In this document: piece after piece, positions 1 to 7,479 of the stretch | Position numbering within the stretch: position 1 is the first letter of the stretch | Layout: the number at the start of each line of letters is the position of its first letter | NCBI GenBank assembly: GCA_001898225.1 | Contig: MKTJ01000025.1 | Span: 7,127 to 71,126 of the forward strand | DNA: 64,000 nt | Reading direction: 5' to 3' | Origin: Chloroflexi bacterium 54-19 | GTDB lineage: Bacteria > Chloroflexota > Chloroflexia > Chloroheliales > Chloroheliaceae | The notes under the pieces: model-generated | Database searches by the model: none | Seen by the model: only the letters and a program-made list of their open reading frames with translations | Told to the model about the DNA's origin: nothing | Position numbers and translations under genes: made by a program

Positions 1-936
1 GGCCAACCGCCCAGTGAGATGGTCGCCGGGGTGCCGGAGTACGTCGATGGCCGCATGCTCGGTATCGCGGCGGAGGCGGGGGGACGCATCATCAACCCGG
101 ACCGGATGTGGCACTACACCGAGGGTCTGCAAAACTGGAATCCTATCTGGCGCAACCACGGCATCCGCATCCTGCCGGGACCGTCCTCGCTCTGGCTGGA
201 CGCGCGGGGCAAACGGCTGCCGGGGCCGCTCTATCCCGGCTTCGATACGCTTGGAACGCTAAAGTACATCATGGAGAGCGGCTATGAGTATAGCTGGTTC
301 ATCCTCAACCAGCACATCATCAAAAAGGAGTTCGCCCTTTCCGGCTCCGAGCAAAACCCCGACCTGACCGGCAAGAGTATACCGCTGGTGTTGCGGCGGG
401 CCATCGGGAAGAAGGCGACCGGACCGGTTGAAGCTTTTAAAAAGCATGGGAAAGATTTCGTGGTTAAAAACAACCTGGCCGACCTCGTGAAAGGGATGAA
501 CGCCCTCACTGCCGAACCGCTGATTGACCTGGCCGAACTCGAACACGAGATTACAGCCCGCGACCGCGAACTGGCTAACCCCTTCTCCAAGGATACCCAG
601 GTCGTGCATATCAACGGGGCCAGGAATTACCGGGGTGACAGGCTTATCCGCACGGCCAAACCGAAAATGCTGCTCGACCCCTCGACCCGGCCTCTTATCG
701 CGGTAAAGCTGCACATCCTGACCCGTAAGACCCTGGGCGGCCTCGAAACCGACCTGTCGGGCCGCGTTTTGAAGGCGGACGGCCAGCCCTTGCCGGGCCT
801 TTATGCTGCCGGGGAAGCCGCCGGGTTTGGCGGGGGCGGCATGCACGGCTACCGTTCGCTCGAAGGGACTTTCCTGGGCGGGTGTCTCTTTTCGGGGCGA
901 GTGGCCGGACGCGCCGCCGCCGGGGACGTCCTATAA
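1..936 (+). CDS. FAD-binding dehydrogenase, C-terminal part (5' end outside window)
   Basis: The frame is open from the first base, so this is the last 311 residues of a longer gene. The C-terminus carries the typical FAD_binding_2 signature 'GLYAAGEAAGFGGGGMHG' followed by 'GTFLGGCLFSGR', which closes the FAD site in fumarate reductase/3-ketosteroid dehydrogenase-like flavoproteins. Overall it resembles the roughly 550-residue 'putative FAD-binding dehydrogenase' family; the N-terminal Rossmann GxGxxG lies upstream of the window. Expected role: cytoplasmic flavin-dependent dehydrogenation or reduction, substrate unknown. The internal ATG at 19 is not the true start. Confidence 0.85.
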   Translation, partial: GQPPSEMVAGVPEYVDGRMLGIAAEAGGRIINPDRMWHYTEGLQNWNPIWRNHGIRILPGPSSLWLDARGKRLPGPLYPGFDTLGTLKYIMESGYEYSWFILNQHIIKKEFALSGSEQNPDLTGKSIPLVLRRAIGKKATGPVEAFKKHGKDFVVKNNLADLVKGMNALTAEPLIDLAELEHEITARDRELANPFSKDTQVVHINGARNYRGDRLIRTAKPKMLLDPSTRPLIAVKLHILTRKTLGGLETDLSGRVLKADGQPLPGLYAAGEAAGFGGGGMHGYRSLEGTFLGGCLFSGRVAGRAAAGDVL

Positions 937-949
937 CCTCAATTTAGAG

Positions 950-1165
950 TTATTTCTTTTTGAGCGAACCGGGTTTATGAGCCGCTTCAGCACCGCTCTG
1001 GCTGCTTTCAACAAGGTATTCGGGGTTGTCTTTCGAGGCGGCCACGTGATGCCCTTTTATATCGGTCGGTTTGGTCAGTTTGCGTTTGACCTTGCCTTTG
1101 GTTGGCCCCTGCGAGGTTTCCCACTCCACCGTATCGCCCGGCACCAATTTTTTCTCTTCAGCCAT
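950..1165 (-). CDS. DUF2945 / hypervirulence-associated Tudor-like small protein
   Basis: A 71-residue basic protein beginning 'MAEEKKLVPGDTVEW' with 'GKVKRKLTKPTDIKGHHV' and a lysine-rich tail ending SLKKK. This is the pattern of the small DUF2945 (HVA1 Tudor-domain) family, usually 65-75 residues. The start is supported by AAGGAGG seven bases upstream of the ATG. Function is unknown; a Tudor-like barrel suggests binding of nucleic acid or protein. It is convergent with the FAD dehydrogenase, only 13 bases away. Confidence 0.8.
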   Translation of the reverse strand: MAEEKKLVPGDTVEWETSQGPTKGKVKRKLTKPTDIKGHHVAASKDNPEYLVESSQSGAEAAHKPGSLKKK

Positions 1166-1234
1166 CCTTAACCTCCTTTATGCATAATTAACCTGCGAAA
1201 AAGGAGGCACACTCCGTACCCTGGCGGCAAAGAA

Positions 1235-1274
1235 AAAGCGGGTTTTCCCAAATCTTTATGGAAAAACCCGCTTT
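1235..1274 (-). terminator. Rho-independent terminator of the C45 hydrolase gene
   Basis: Inverted repeat: AAAGCGGGTTTTCC (1235-1248) faces GGAAAAACCCGCTTT (1260-1274). It lies directly downstream of the stop at 1279 of the minus-strand gene. The stem is GC-rich at its base, but there is only a short U-rich tail. Confidence 0.6.
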
Positions 1275-1278
1275 GGCC

Positions 1279-2313
1279 TTAATGGCTGACCGGTTGGTGG
1301 ACCGGCGCGTCCTCGAAATAGTGTTTGTACTCGTTGCGGCAGGGCGCGCCCAGGCAATACGCGATTTTTCCTGTATCCAGGTTGGTGGTGCAGGACCAGA
1401 AGGTCGCCAGGCCGTCGTTATGGCCGCAGAGAGGCGCGGTGTGGTCGGCCAGGATAGTGCGGAGGTCAAGCTCGGCCTCCGGGCTTTCCAGCAGGCCAGG
1501 GGACAATTCGACCAGTTTGTTGTAACGGGCGACCGAGTTAGGCCAGGCCGGGTGGTAAGCCTGCATGTCCGGGTGCAAATAGTGGTTAGTCACGAACAGG
1601 CGGCCGTTTTCGAGCGAGCGGACCTCGCGCCGGGCCGGGTGGGCCTCGACCACGAAGGCGTCGTGGCGGTCGGCTATCAGGTAGCTTTTGGGCTCCTTGA
1701 TTGGCAACGTTAAGAGGGTCTCTTTCGCTTCCTGGGCAGTGGCGCATTTTTCCAGCAGATAGCGCACGATTATATGAAAACTGATACCGACCGGGGCCGG
1801 GTCGGGGTGGTCGCCCGCGCCGTTAAAGCTGACGAACAGGCCGCGCTCGTTCAGGCCGTCGAACCGCCCGCCTATCAGACCTTCGTGAATACCGGTGTGA
1901 GAATAACCTTTGTCGGGCCGGGTGTGGATGAGGTGGCGGCGGCTTTCAAAATAGAAAAAGTCGTAGTTCCGGCCCACGATACGGCCTTCCGGTGTATCCA
2001 CGACAATGGCGCTGCACCCGCCGGTCGCGCCGATGGTGTAATGTCCCAGGAGGTCTTCTTCCGGCAGGTTCAAGGCGCTGGCGTACCCGGCAAATTCCTC
2101 GACAATCTCAGGGTAATATTTGGCCGTGACCGCCCGGCACTTTTCGGCATAACTTAGCTGGGCCGCGCTCAGCTTTCCACCGGGGCTAAAGAAAGCCTCG
2201 CTCCCGGCGTGTTGAGCCGTTATAAAACCGATGTCGAAATGCGAGCCACTGGCCTCGTACCATTGATAATCCGCTTTCTGCTCCTCTAAAAGATTCCGCT
2301 CGTTATCAGACAT
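1279..2313 (-). CDS. C45-family autoproteolytic acyltransferase/hydrolase
   Basis: A 344-residue protein with the acyl-CoA:6-aminopenicillanic acid acyltransferase/choloylglycine hydrolase-like (AAT, Ntn-hydrolase) fold. The motif 'GATGGCSAIVVD' supplies the expected nucleophile cysteine at the autocleavage point, followed by 'GRNYDFFYF', 'GLNERGLFVSFN' and 'FVTNHY', all normal for the family. It probably hydrolyses or transfers an acyl or amide group; the substrate cannot be told. The frame extends upstream to 2424, but I place the start at 2313 because GGAGG sits seven bases before that ATG and the earlier part is not protein-like. It stands alone with its own terminator. Confidence 0.85.
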   Translation of the reverse strand: MSDNERNLLEEQKADYQWYEASGSHFDIGFITAQHAGSEAFFSPGGKLSAAQLSYAEKCRAVTAKYYPEIVEEFAGYASALNLPEEDLLGHYTIGATGGCSAIVVDTPEGRIVGRNYDFFYFESRRHLIHTRPDKGYSHTGIHEGLIGGRFDGLNERGLFVSFNGAGDHPDPAPVGISFHIIVRYLLEKCATAQEAKETLLTLPIKEPKSYLIADRHDAFVVEAHPARREVRSLENGRLFVTNHYLHPDMQAYHPAWPNSVARYNKLVELSPGLLESPEAELDLRTILADHTAPLCGHNDGLATFWSCTTNLDTGKIAYCLGAPCRNEYKHYFEDAPVHQPVSH

Positions 2314-2608
2314 AAAAACCTCCGTTTGGGGCTGCATATGGAGCCCACCGATACTTTTCCTTCCGGGTTCCCGCCTTTGTTTTAGAACTTTAGTGCTATT
2401 ACCATCTATTATAGACCCTGCCATTGTGAGAGAGTCAAGAGATAAGCGGGTGTATTTTTACAAAATCTTATTCACCGGCAGGCTCGTTCACGGTTATAAA
2501 GGTACGTCTTGTGCTAACTAATTTTATAGAATGGAAACAACCGGAAAGGTTTGCCGGTTTGTAGGCTATAAGAGATGGGAAACTATGGAAAAGAAAGGAG
2601 CGCCAGTT

Positions 2609-2860
2609 ATGGCAGACCGAATCGAAAAACGCGATGATGTTAGCCCCAAAGAGGGTTTGCACGAGTACGGCAATGTTGAATACGCCGACCCGACCAACAA
2701 GAAGTACCCGATTGATACGCCGGAACATGTCCGAGCGGCCTGGAGCTATATCAATCACAAGGATAACGCCGCCAAGTACGATAAGGGCGACGTAACCAAA
2801 ATCAAGGAGCGGATTAAACGGGCCGCCAAAAAGCACGAGGTCGAAATCAGCGAGGACTGA
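2609..2860 (+). CDS. DUF6582-like small protein
   Basis: An 83-residue charged protein, 'MADRIEKRDDVSPKEGLHEY...YPIDTPEHVRAAWSYINHKDNAAKY...IKERIKRAAKKHEVEI'. The 'YPIDTPEHVRAAWSYI' block is the hallmark of a small family found in phages and bacteria (DUF6582). The ATG at 2609 is chosen because AAAGGAG lies eight bases upstream; the frame is open back to 2531 but lacks a better site. No catalytic motif is seen. Function unknown. Confidence 0.75.
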   Translation: MADRIEKRDDVSPKEGLHEYGNVEYADPTNKKYPIDTPEHVRAAWSYINHKDNAAKYDKGDVTKIKERIKRAAKKHEVEISED

Positions 2861-3217
2861 GAACGGAAAAGTGTTTAGTGTTTAGTAGTCAGAGGGCAGA
2901 AGGCAGATTGTCACGCCCTCCAAGTGTGAGTCTGGGCAGCACCTAGTCATTCTGAGGCCGCAGCCGAAGAATCCTGGGCACTCACTTGTGGGTACCGTTG
3001 GACAATGTCACAGTCGTTTGTACGGGAAATTGAGCTTCCACCAATGCGACACACCAGTGTGATTGCGACTAGCGCCGTGCAACGCGAAATGACATTTTTA
3101 TTCATTTTCGGTAATAGATAACAAAAAGACCTATCCTTTTCTAGCCGGGTAGGTCTTTTTGTTAGTTTTTTTTACGTTCAACGTTGTTTAGTGCCCTTTA
3201 TGGGCAAACGTCGCTCG
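2861..3217. repeat. Intergenic region with repeat remnants and a terminator
   Basis: No gene is seen. At 2871-2907 is a short heptad array (GTGTTTAG units then AGTCAGAGGGCAGAAGGCAG). At 2938-3016 is a degenerate copy of the palindromic element (CATTCTGAG...GAAGAATCC, then CCGTTGGACAATGTCACAG). The far end carries the hairpin terminator listed separately. Confidence 0.7.
3121..3162 (-). terminator. Hairpin terminator downstream of the replication-like gene
   Basis: ACAAAAAGACCTA (3121-3133) is complementary to TAGGTCTTTTTGT (3150-3162). Because both arms end in A or T runs it could work in either direction; it is 56 bases past the stop of the minus-strand gene at 3218. Confidence 0.7.
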
Positions 3218-4876
3218 TTAGTATTCAAACTCGATGCGGGGCATTTTGCCGGTGGCCTGGACGAGGACTCGTTCGAGTTGCTCGCGGTGGGAGGGGGCCC
3301 GGCGCTGGTCGAACAGGTTGCGCATTATAACCCGCAGCGTCCCTGCCGAATCCTCATAACCGACGCTCGACCGGAACAGGTTGGAGGCTATTTGCGACCC
3401 GTTGATTGCCAGGATTTGCAAAAACCCGCTCCACCGGGCCAGGTCGTTTTCGCTGACCCCGTGAGCCTGGGCGATTTTGGCCCGGACTGCCGCATAGGGG
3501 TCGAGTTCGACGGTTTCGGTTTGGCCAGCCTGTTGGGTTTCTTCCGCGAAGTCGCCGGTTTCCGGCTGAGTCTGGCCGCCAACAAACATGTTTTGCTGCT
3601 GCCAGCGGTTGCGGCGGTTCAGGCGTTCCTCGCCCCGCTCAAGGAGGTAACGGGCCAGGCCGTGCGGGTTCTGGCGGGCGTTCTCGCGGGCATATTCCAG
3701 AATGTCCTGGATGTACTGCCCGTCCTTGCCAAAAGCGACCACTTTCTCGGCCAGGTAGATGGAAGTCTGCGGGTCGAAACCAAACTGGCGGAGCATCTCG
3801 GTTTCGGCTAACCGGGTTGCATCTGTCAGGACCTGTTCCATCTTTTCATTTTCCAGACTCGAATCACTTTCCACCACCATTTGATTGGCAATAAAGGTTG
3901 CTTTTCGCTTTGAAGGAATCATGTTGGTGGATTCTTCAAGTTGGTTATTTGAGGCTGTTTTATACATGTTGGTTTTGACTCTACTTGGATTCGGAGTGCG
4001 TATCTTCTTAGGTGCGGTGTCCGAATCCGGGCTGATTCGGTCACTGACTCTATATTGAGTCGGTGACTGTATCTTCTTAGAGTCGGTATAAATTTCATTA
4101 GTGATTTCGACCGTATCTATATAAATACGGTCTGCCCCAACAGCCTCAAATTCGGGTTCGAGGGGTCTATCCGAGGTCTCGACCCGGCGATAGGGCGGGA
4201 CTTCCGGGAGGGCGTTGGTCCTGGTCAGGGGGCCGAGCGCTTTGGGCCGGGCGGCCGGTTTGAGATTCTTCTGGTTATCCGAAAGGAGGGCCTGGGCGTC
4301 CCTGGCTCCCTCGCAGTAGCGCACGACCTTGCAGCCCTTGCAATATTTCAGGCGGGTCTGAAGGGCGAACTCGCTCTTGGTAAAGGGGTCGGCGGTGCGG
4401 TAGAGGGTGGCGTCCACCTTGGGATTGACCCCGTACTCGGCGGCTTTGTCGCGAACCGCCTCGACGCTGGCCCCGATAGACTCGGCCAGTTCTTCAAAGC
4501 CGGGCAGGACAAGCTGGAAAGTGACGAGCCCGGCCCGGCGCAGTTCGTTTAGCAGGTTGGGCAGGTGGGTGATACTGACGCCCAGGGCGTCGGCAATATC
4601 GCGGCGGCCCGGCCAGGAAATATCCGAGACGGCGTTCCACTCGCGCCGCTCGTGTTCGTACTGGCGCAGGTAGGCCCACAGGTAGACCGCGTTGGGGCTG
4701 ACCCCGGCCAGGTGATAGCACCGGAAAAACTCGTTCCAGAGCGGCACGAACCCGGCCAGTTGTTTGCGGCGGTAGGGCGATTTGAGCAGGACTCCCCGGT
4801 CGCCTTCCGGTAGCGGCTGCTCGAAAATATCGAAGCCTTCCTGTAAGATGTGGCCTGTGTCTTTTTTCCTGGGCAT
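3218..4876 (-). CDS. Replication initiator-like HTH protein
   Basis: A 552-residue protein that I cannot assign to a named family with certainty. The N-terminal 150 residues contain a helix-turn-helix ('RRDIADALGVSITHLPNLLNELRRAGLV', split here as RRDIADALGVSITHL / PNLLNELRRAGLV) like plasmid replication or DnaD-type proteins. A Cys cluster 'YCKGCKVVRYCEG' follows near residue 185. The middle (about 245-320) is low in GC and holds a 23-residue duplication (KKIQSPTQYRVS versus KKIRTPNPSRVK). Directly upstream lie parB and an AAA ATPase, all on the same strand, so a role in replication or segregation of this replicon, or of an integrated plasmid, is inferred. The start has GGGAGAGG just before it. 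Confidence 0.55.
   Translation of the reverse strand: MPRKKDTGHILQEGFDIFEQPLPEGDRGVLLKSPYRRKQLAGFVPLWNEFFRCYHLAGVSPNAVYLWAYLRQYEHERREWNAVSDISWPGRRDIADALGVSITHLPNLLNELRRAGLVTFQLVLPGFEELAESIGASVEAVRDKAAEYGVNPKVDATLYRTADPFTKSEFALQTRLKYCKGCKVVRYCEGARDAQALLSDNQKNLKPAARPKALGPLTRTNALPEVPPYRRVETSDRPLEPEFEAVGADRIYIDTVEITNEIYTDSKKIQSPTQYRVSDRISPDSDTAPKKIRTPNPSRVKTNMYKTASNNQLEESTNMIPSKRKATFIANQMVVESDSSLENEKMEQVLTDATRLAETEMLRQFGFDPQTSIYLAEKVVAFGKDGQYIQDILEYARENARQNPHGLARYLLERGEERLNRRNRWQQQNMFVGGQTQPETGDFAEETQQAGQTETVELDPYAAVRAKIAQAHGVSENDLARWSGFLQILAINGSQIASNLFRSSVGYEDSAGTLRVIMRNLFDQRRAPSHREQLERVLVQATGKMPRIEFEY
4000..4080. repeat. 69-bp direct duplication and palindrome inside the replication-like gene
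   Basis: GTATCTTCTTAG occurs at 4000-4011 and again at 4069-4080, and TGACTCTA at about 3975 and 4044: a 69-bp period. Between them GTCACTGACTC (4040-4050) and GAGTCGGTGAC (4057-4067) form an imperfect palindrome around TATATT. The surrounding DNA is distinctly AT-richer than the rest of the gene. Confidence 0.6.
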
Positions 4877-4963
4877 TCCTCTCCCTCACTCCTATTTATA
4901 CCGAGGTAGCCTCGCCAGCCCTTCGAAATGCTCAAAAACCTAGAACATGCATGCGTAAAGGGC

Positions 4964-4991
4964 TTGACGACCGGCCAGAACCGGGTATAAT
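4964..4991 (+). promoter_or_regulatory. Promoter of candidate small RNA
   Basis: TTGACG (4964-4969), a 16-bp spacer, then a perfect TATAAT (4986-4991). No plausible protein gene follows on this strand before a strong terminator at 5058-5095. A CATGCATG palindrome (4946-4953) lies just upstream of the -35 box. Confidence 0.65.
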
Positions 4992-4997
4992 TAAGGT

Positions 4998-5095
4998 AAC
5001 AAAAACCTGGGTCCAGTACCGAGTACGGACCTATAGAAAATTTAGAAATCCCTTTGCGAACAACCAGCGGCTACCAACCAGGTTGTTCTTTTTTT
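4998..5095 (+). ncRNA. Candidate small structured RNA between parB and the replication-like gene
   Basis: Predicted transcript of about 98 nt from the promoter at 4964-4991. It contains a first hairpin, GGTCC-a-GTAC (5010-5019), loop CGA, GTAC-GGACC (5023-5031). It ends in a textbook intrinsic terminator: GAACAACC (5058-5065), 15-nt loop, GGTTGTTC (5081-5088), then seven T. It is transcribed opposite to the flanking parB and replication genes, so if these are cotranscribed the RNA is antisense to the leader of the replication gene. This is the layout of countertranscribed copy-control RNAs. The RNA is inferred from sequence only; a weak TATAAA closer to the replication gene (4895-4900, minus strand) could instead give it a short leader outside the RNA. 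Confidence 0.5.
5058..5095 (+). terminator. Intrinsic terminator of the candidate small RNA
   Basis: Eight-base-pair stem GAACAACC/GGTTGTTC followed by T7. On the opposite strand there is no T run, so it should not stop the parB-to-replication transcript. Confidence 0.75.
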
Positions 5096-5107
5096 GCCTG
5101 AAAATCC

Positions 5108-6202
5108 TTAAATCAGGCTTTCGGCCCGCTTTTCCGGCTGAACGGCTGGCTGCTGTTCACGCCAGCGCTTTAGCCGGGCCAGGTCTTGCTCGTAACGGGC
5201 AATCAGTTCATCTACAGCCAGCCGTTCAACAGGCTGTTCGGGGTCCGGCTCTGCTTTGGCTTTCGCCCTGACCGGCTCACGACTCCAGCGCACCACCGCC
5301 AGGTCTTCTATATCGAAACTAAGCTGGGTCGGCTCCCCTTCCTCCACCTGATTAGCACCAGTGCTGGCACCTGTAGTGGTGCTGACACTGGTCCCTTTGA
5401 GACGCGCCTTGTGGCTGGGGGCCAGGTCGCGCTTCTCCTTGAGTTGCTCGATCAGGTCGGGCAGGTTGAGCGATTTATTCTGTTGTAAGGCGTCGGCCAG
5501 GCTTTGCTGCACACTCGCCACCTGGTCCTCCGGGCTGAGCGCCGATAGGCGCCGGACTAACTCGACGTTGTTGAGAAAACTCGCCAGCCCTTCGCCGGGT
5601 AGATTGTTACTTTCTTCACATGGGGTTACAGCCGTAACCTCGGAAGCGGTATTTTTCGAAAAATCGTCACCGAGAGCGTGCCGGTCCCCGGTCAGGAAAA
5701 ACTCTTTGACCGCCGGGGCTAAATTTTCGGCGGCGCGGATGCGCTGGGTGACGTAGGGCCGGGACTTGCCGATGCTGCGGGCGATTTGTTTGTGGTCCCA
5801 GCCGAACTCGTTGGCAAGCTGGCGGTAGCTTTCGCCTTCCTCCCAGGGAGCCAGGTTCTCGCGCTGGACATTCTCGATAATCGCGTCAATCAGGGGGTCG
5901 GCCCCTTCGTCGCGATTATCCACCAGCACGATAGGCACACGTGCGAAACCGAGTTCACGGGCGGCCTGCCAGCGGCGGTGCCCGGCTATCAGGGTGACCC
6001 GGCCCTGCTCGCCCCGCACTCCCAGGAGGGCTTGCAGGATGCCGCGGGCGGCGATACTCGCTTTCAGTTCTTCCAGGCCGCTCCGGCTGATTTGCTGGCG
6101 GGGCTGGCGCGGGTTCGGCTGAATCCGTTCGGGCGATAGATAGACCAGCGTCCCCCTGGGGACCTGGGCCTCGATTTCAAAAAGGTCGCGGCGGGTTGCC
6201 AT
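5108..6202 (-). CDS. parB: ParB/RepB/Spo0J-family partition protein
   Basis: A 364-residue DNA-binding CTPase-type partition protein. ParB-N motifs are clear: 'IQPNPRQPR' near residue 28, 'ILQALLGVR', 'IAGHRRWQAARELGF' (the GERR-type phosphate-binding box, here GHRR) and 'ENVQRENLAPWEEG', followed by the HTH 'HKQIARSIGKSRPYVTQRI'. The C-terminal part after about residue 200 is variable and ends in an Arg/Glu-rich stretch. Its ATG overlaps the stop of the upstream ATPase by one base (TAATG), so the two are translationally coupled. No ParA-type deviant Walker ATPase is nearby; the coupled AAA ATPase takes that place. Confidence 0.9.
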   Translation of the reverse strand: MATRRDLFEIEAQVPRGTLVYLSPERIQPNPRQPRQQISRSGLEELKASIAARGILQALLGVRGEQGRVTLIAGHRRWQAARELGFARVPIVLVDNRDEGADPLIDAIIENVQRENLAPWEEGESYRQLANEFGWDHKQIARSIGKSRPYVTQRIRAAENLAPAVKEFFLTGDRHALGDDFSKNTASEVTAVTPCEESNNLPGEGLASFLNNVELVRRLSALSPEDQVASVQQSLADALQQNKSLNLPDLIEQLKEKRDLAPSHKARLKGTSVSTTTGASTGANQVEEGEPTQLSFDIEDLAVVRWSREPVRAKAKAEPDPEQPVERLAVDELIARYEQDLARLKRWREQQPAVQPEKRAESLI

Positions 6203-7158
6203 TAAAGTTCTTCCTCGCCGTCCGGCCCATCTTCAAAAGCGGGGTCCGGTTCGACGCCGGGGCTGCCCTGGGCCAGTTGGGCGGCTTCGTGGACGGTCGC
6301 GGGGGTGATTACGCGCTCCTGGCGGCTGGCCCCCAATAGCAGGGAGTGATAGCCGACCTTGCAGGCTTCGCGGGGAATCCCTTTGCTGAAATCGGCCAGG
6401 GCGACCAGGGCTTCCTCGCTAAAGAGGTCGTACTCGGCCCCGGCCATCGAAAGGCGGTAGCGCACCAGTTTGATTGTTTCCTCGCGGCTGAGCTTTTCAA
6501 GGCGGACCTGCGAGACAATCCGGCTCAGGAAGTTGGGCCGGGCCGCCACCTTGCGCGAGAGTTCTTCCTGGCCGAACAGGATAATCTGGACCAGTTTTTC
6601 GTTGCCGGTCTCGAAGTTGAGCAGTTGGCGCAGCAGTTCGAGATTGTACTTGGTGGCGGTCTGGGACTCGTCAACCAGCAGGACGAGGGAATTCCCGGCG
6701 CGCTGGGTTTCTTCGACCAGCAGGCTCTTGAACTGGCGTTTGAGGCTTTCGACCTGCCGGGAGACGGGTTCGAGGCCGTACTCGTGCAGGATATTGACCA
6801 TTAGCTGGGAAGGGGTAGCGGCCAGGTCATCCAGGTAGGCGACCCGGTAATCGGCGCGGGCCGAGAGGCGGCTGCGCATAATCGAGCAAAGCGAACTCTT
6901 GCCGGTGCCGACCGCGCCCAGGACCATTGCCAGGCCCATGCGGTCGCGCACGACCTGCAAGCAGAGCGAAATAACCTTTTTGTATTGTTCGCTGAGATAG
7001 ACAAAGCGGGGGTCGGTGCCGGTCACCTGAAAGGGCGGCTCGAACAGCTCGTAGAAATTTACATAATATTCAAGCCCCAGCCGGTCGAGCTGCGAAGCGG
7101 CATCAAACGGGCGGGCTATATTTTCGGAAGGTAATAGCTCGGTTACAAAATTAGTCAT
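6202..7158 (-). CDS. ExeA/TniB-like AAA ATPase coupled to parB
   Basis: A 318-residue AAA+ ATPase of the ExeA/GspA/TniB type. Near residue 40 is the family opening 'FYELFEPPFQVTGTDPRFVY', then Walker A 'GAVGTGKSSL', Walker B 'LVLLVDESQ', and 'ILFGQEELSRKV' with the arginine-finger region 'NFLSRIVSQVRL'. Known relatives are transposition regulators (TniB/MuB-like) or secretion ATPases. Its 1-base overlap with parB and the adjoining replication-like gene point to a segregation or replication role here (inference). The ribosome-binding site is weak. Confidence 0.75.
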   Translation of the reverse strand: MTNFVTELLPSENIARPFDAASQLDRLGLEYYVNFYELFEPPFQVTGTDPRFVYLSEQYKKVISLCLQVVRDRMGLAMVLGAVGTGKSSLCSIMRSRLSARADYRVAYLDDLAATPSQLMVNILHEYGLEPVSRQVESLKRQFKSLLVEETQRAGNSLVLLVDESQTATKYNLELLRQLLNFETGNEKLVQIILFGQEELSRKVAARPNFLSRIVSQVRLEKLSREETIKLVRYRLSMAGAEYDLFSEEALVALADFSKGIPREACKVGYHSLLLGASRQERVITPATVHEAAQLAQGSPGVEPDPAFEDGPDGEEEL

Positions 7159-7420
7159 GACAGGTCGGATTCTTCTTGTCGGGTAAAAGCACCCTGACCA
7201 TGTATTTAATAAACGTTACCCATGATTATACGGCATGCATGGCGACATGAGTCAAGAGATTTATCCACAAATATTATAAAACCGGAAAATTTCCCATGAA
7301 ATTTTCCACTTTATCCCCAATTTATAGTGGCATCTGGAAAAAGTAACCCCTATATTTGTTATTTTGCTAAAATATGCATGCTCTAACCCCATGTATGGCA
7401 AGGCACATATCCCTCATGTT
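7159..7420. other. AT-rich origin-like region with DnaA box
   Basis: Noncoding and much richer in AT than its surroundings. It holds a perfect DnaA box TTATCCACA (7261-7269), a near box TTATCCCCA (7311-7319), a 9-bp inverted repeat GGAAAATTT/AAATTTTCC (7284-7307), and CATGCATG-type palindromes at 7234-7241 and 7374-7381. Position next to the ATPase-parB-replication genes suggests a replication origin or its control region, but only one exact DnaA box is present. Confidence 0.45.
7225..7255 (-). promoter_or_regulatory. Promoter of the ATPase-parB operon
   Basis: Read on the minus strand: TTGACT, 19-bp spacer, TATAAT (plus-strand ATTATA at 7225-7230, AGTCAA at 7250-7255). The palindrome CATGCATG (7234-7241) lies inside the spacer and the same palindrome occurs upstream of the small-RNA promoter, so it may be an operator. 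Confidence 0.5.
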
Positions 7421-7479
7421 TGGTGAAAGGTTACCGGGCGACCCTAGAGATATTAGAGACAGGAAAAAGGGAAAAAGAA

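Noticed and set aside
4951..5271. 106-residue plus-strand protein between the replication gene and parB
   Set aside because: It crosses a strong terminator and runs into parB antisense, and lacks a ribosome site; a short noncoding RNA explains the promoter better.
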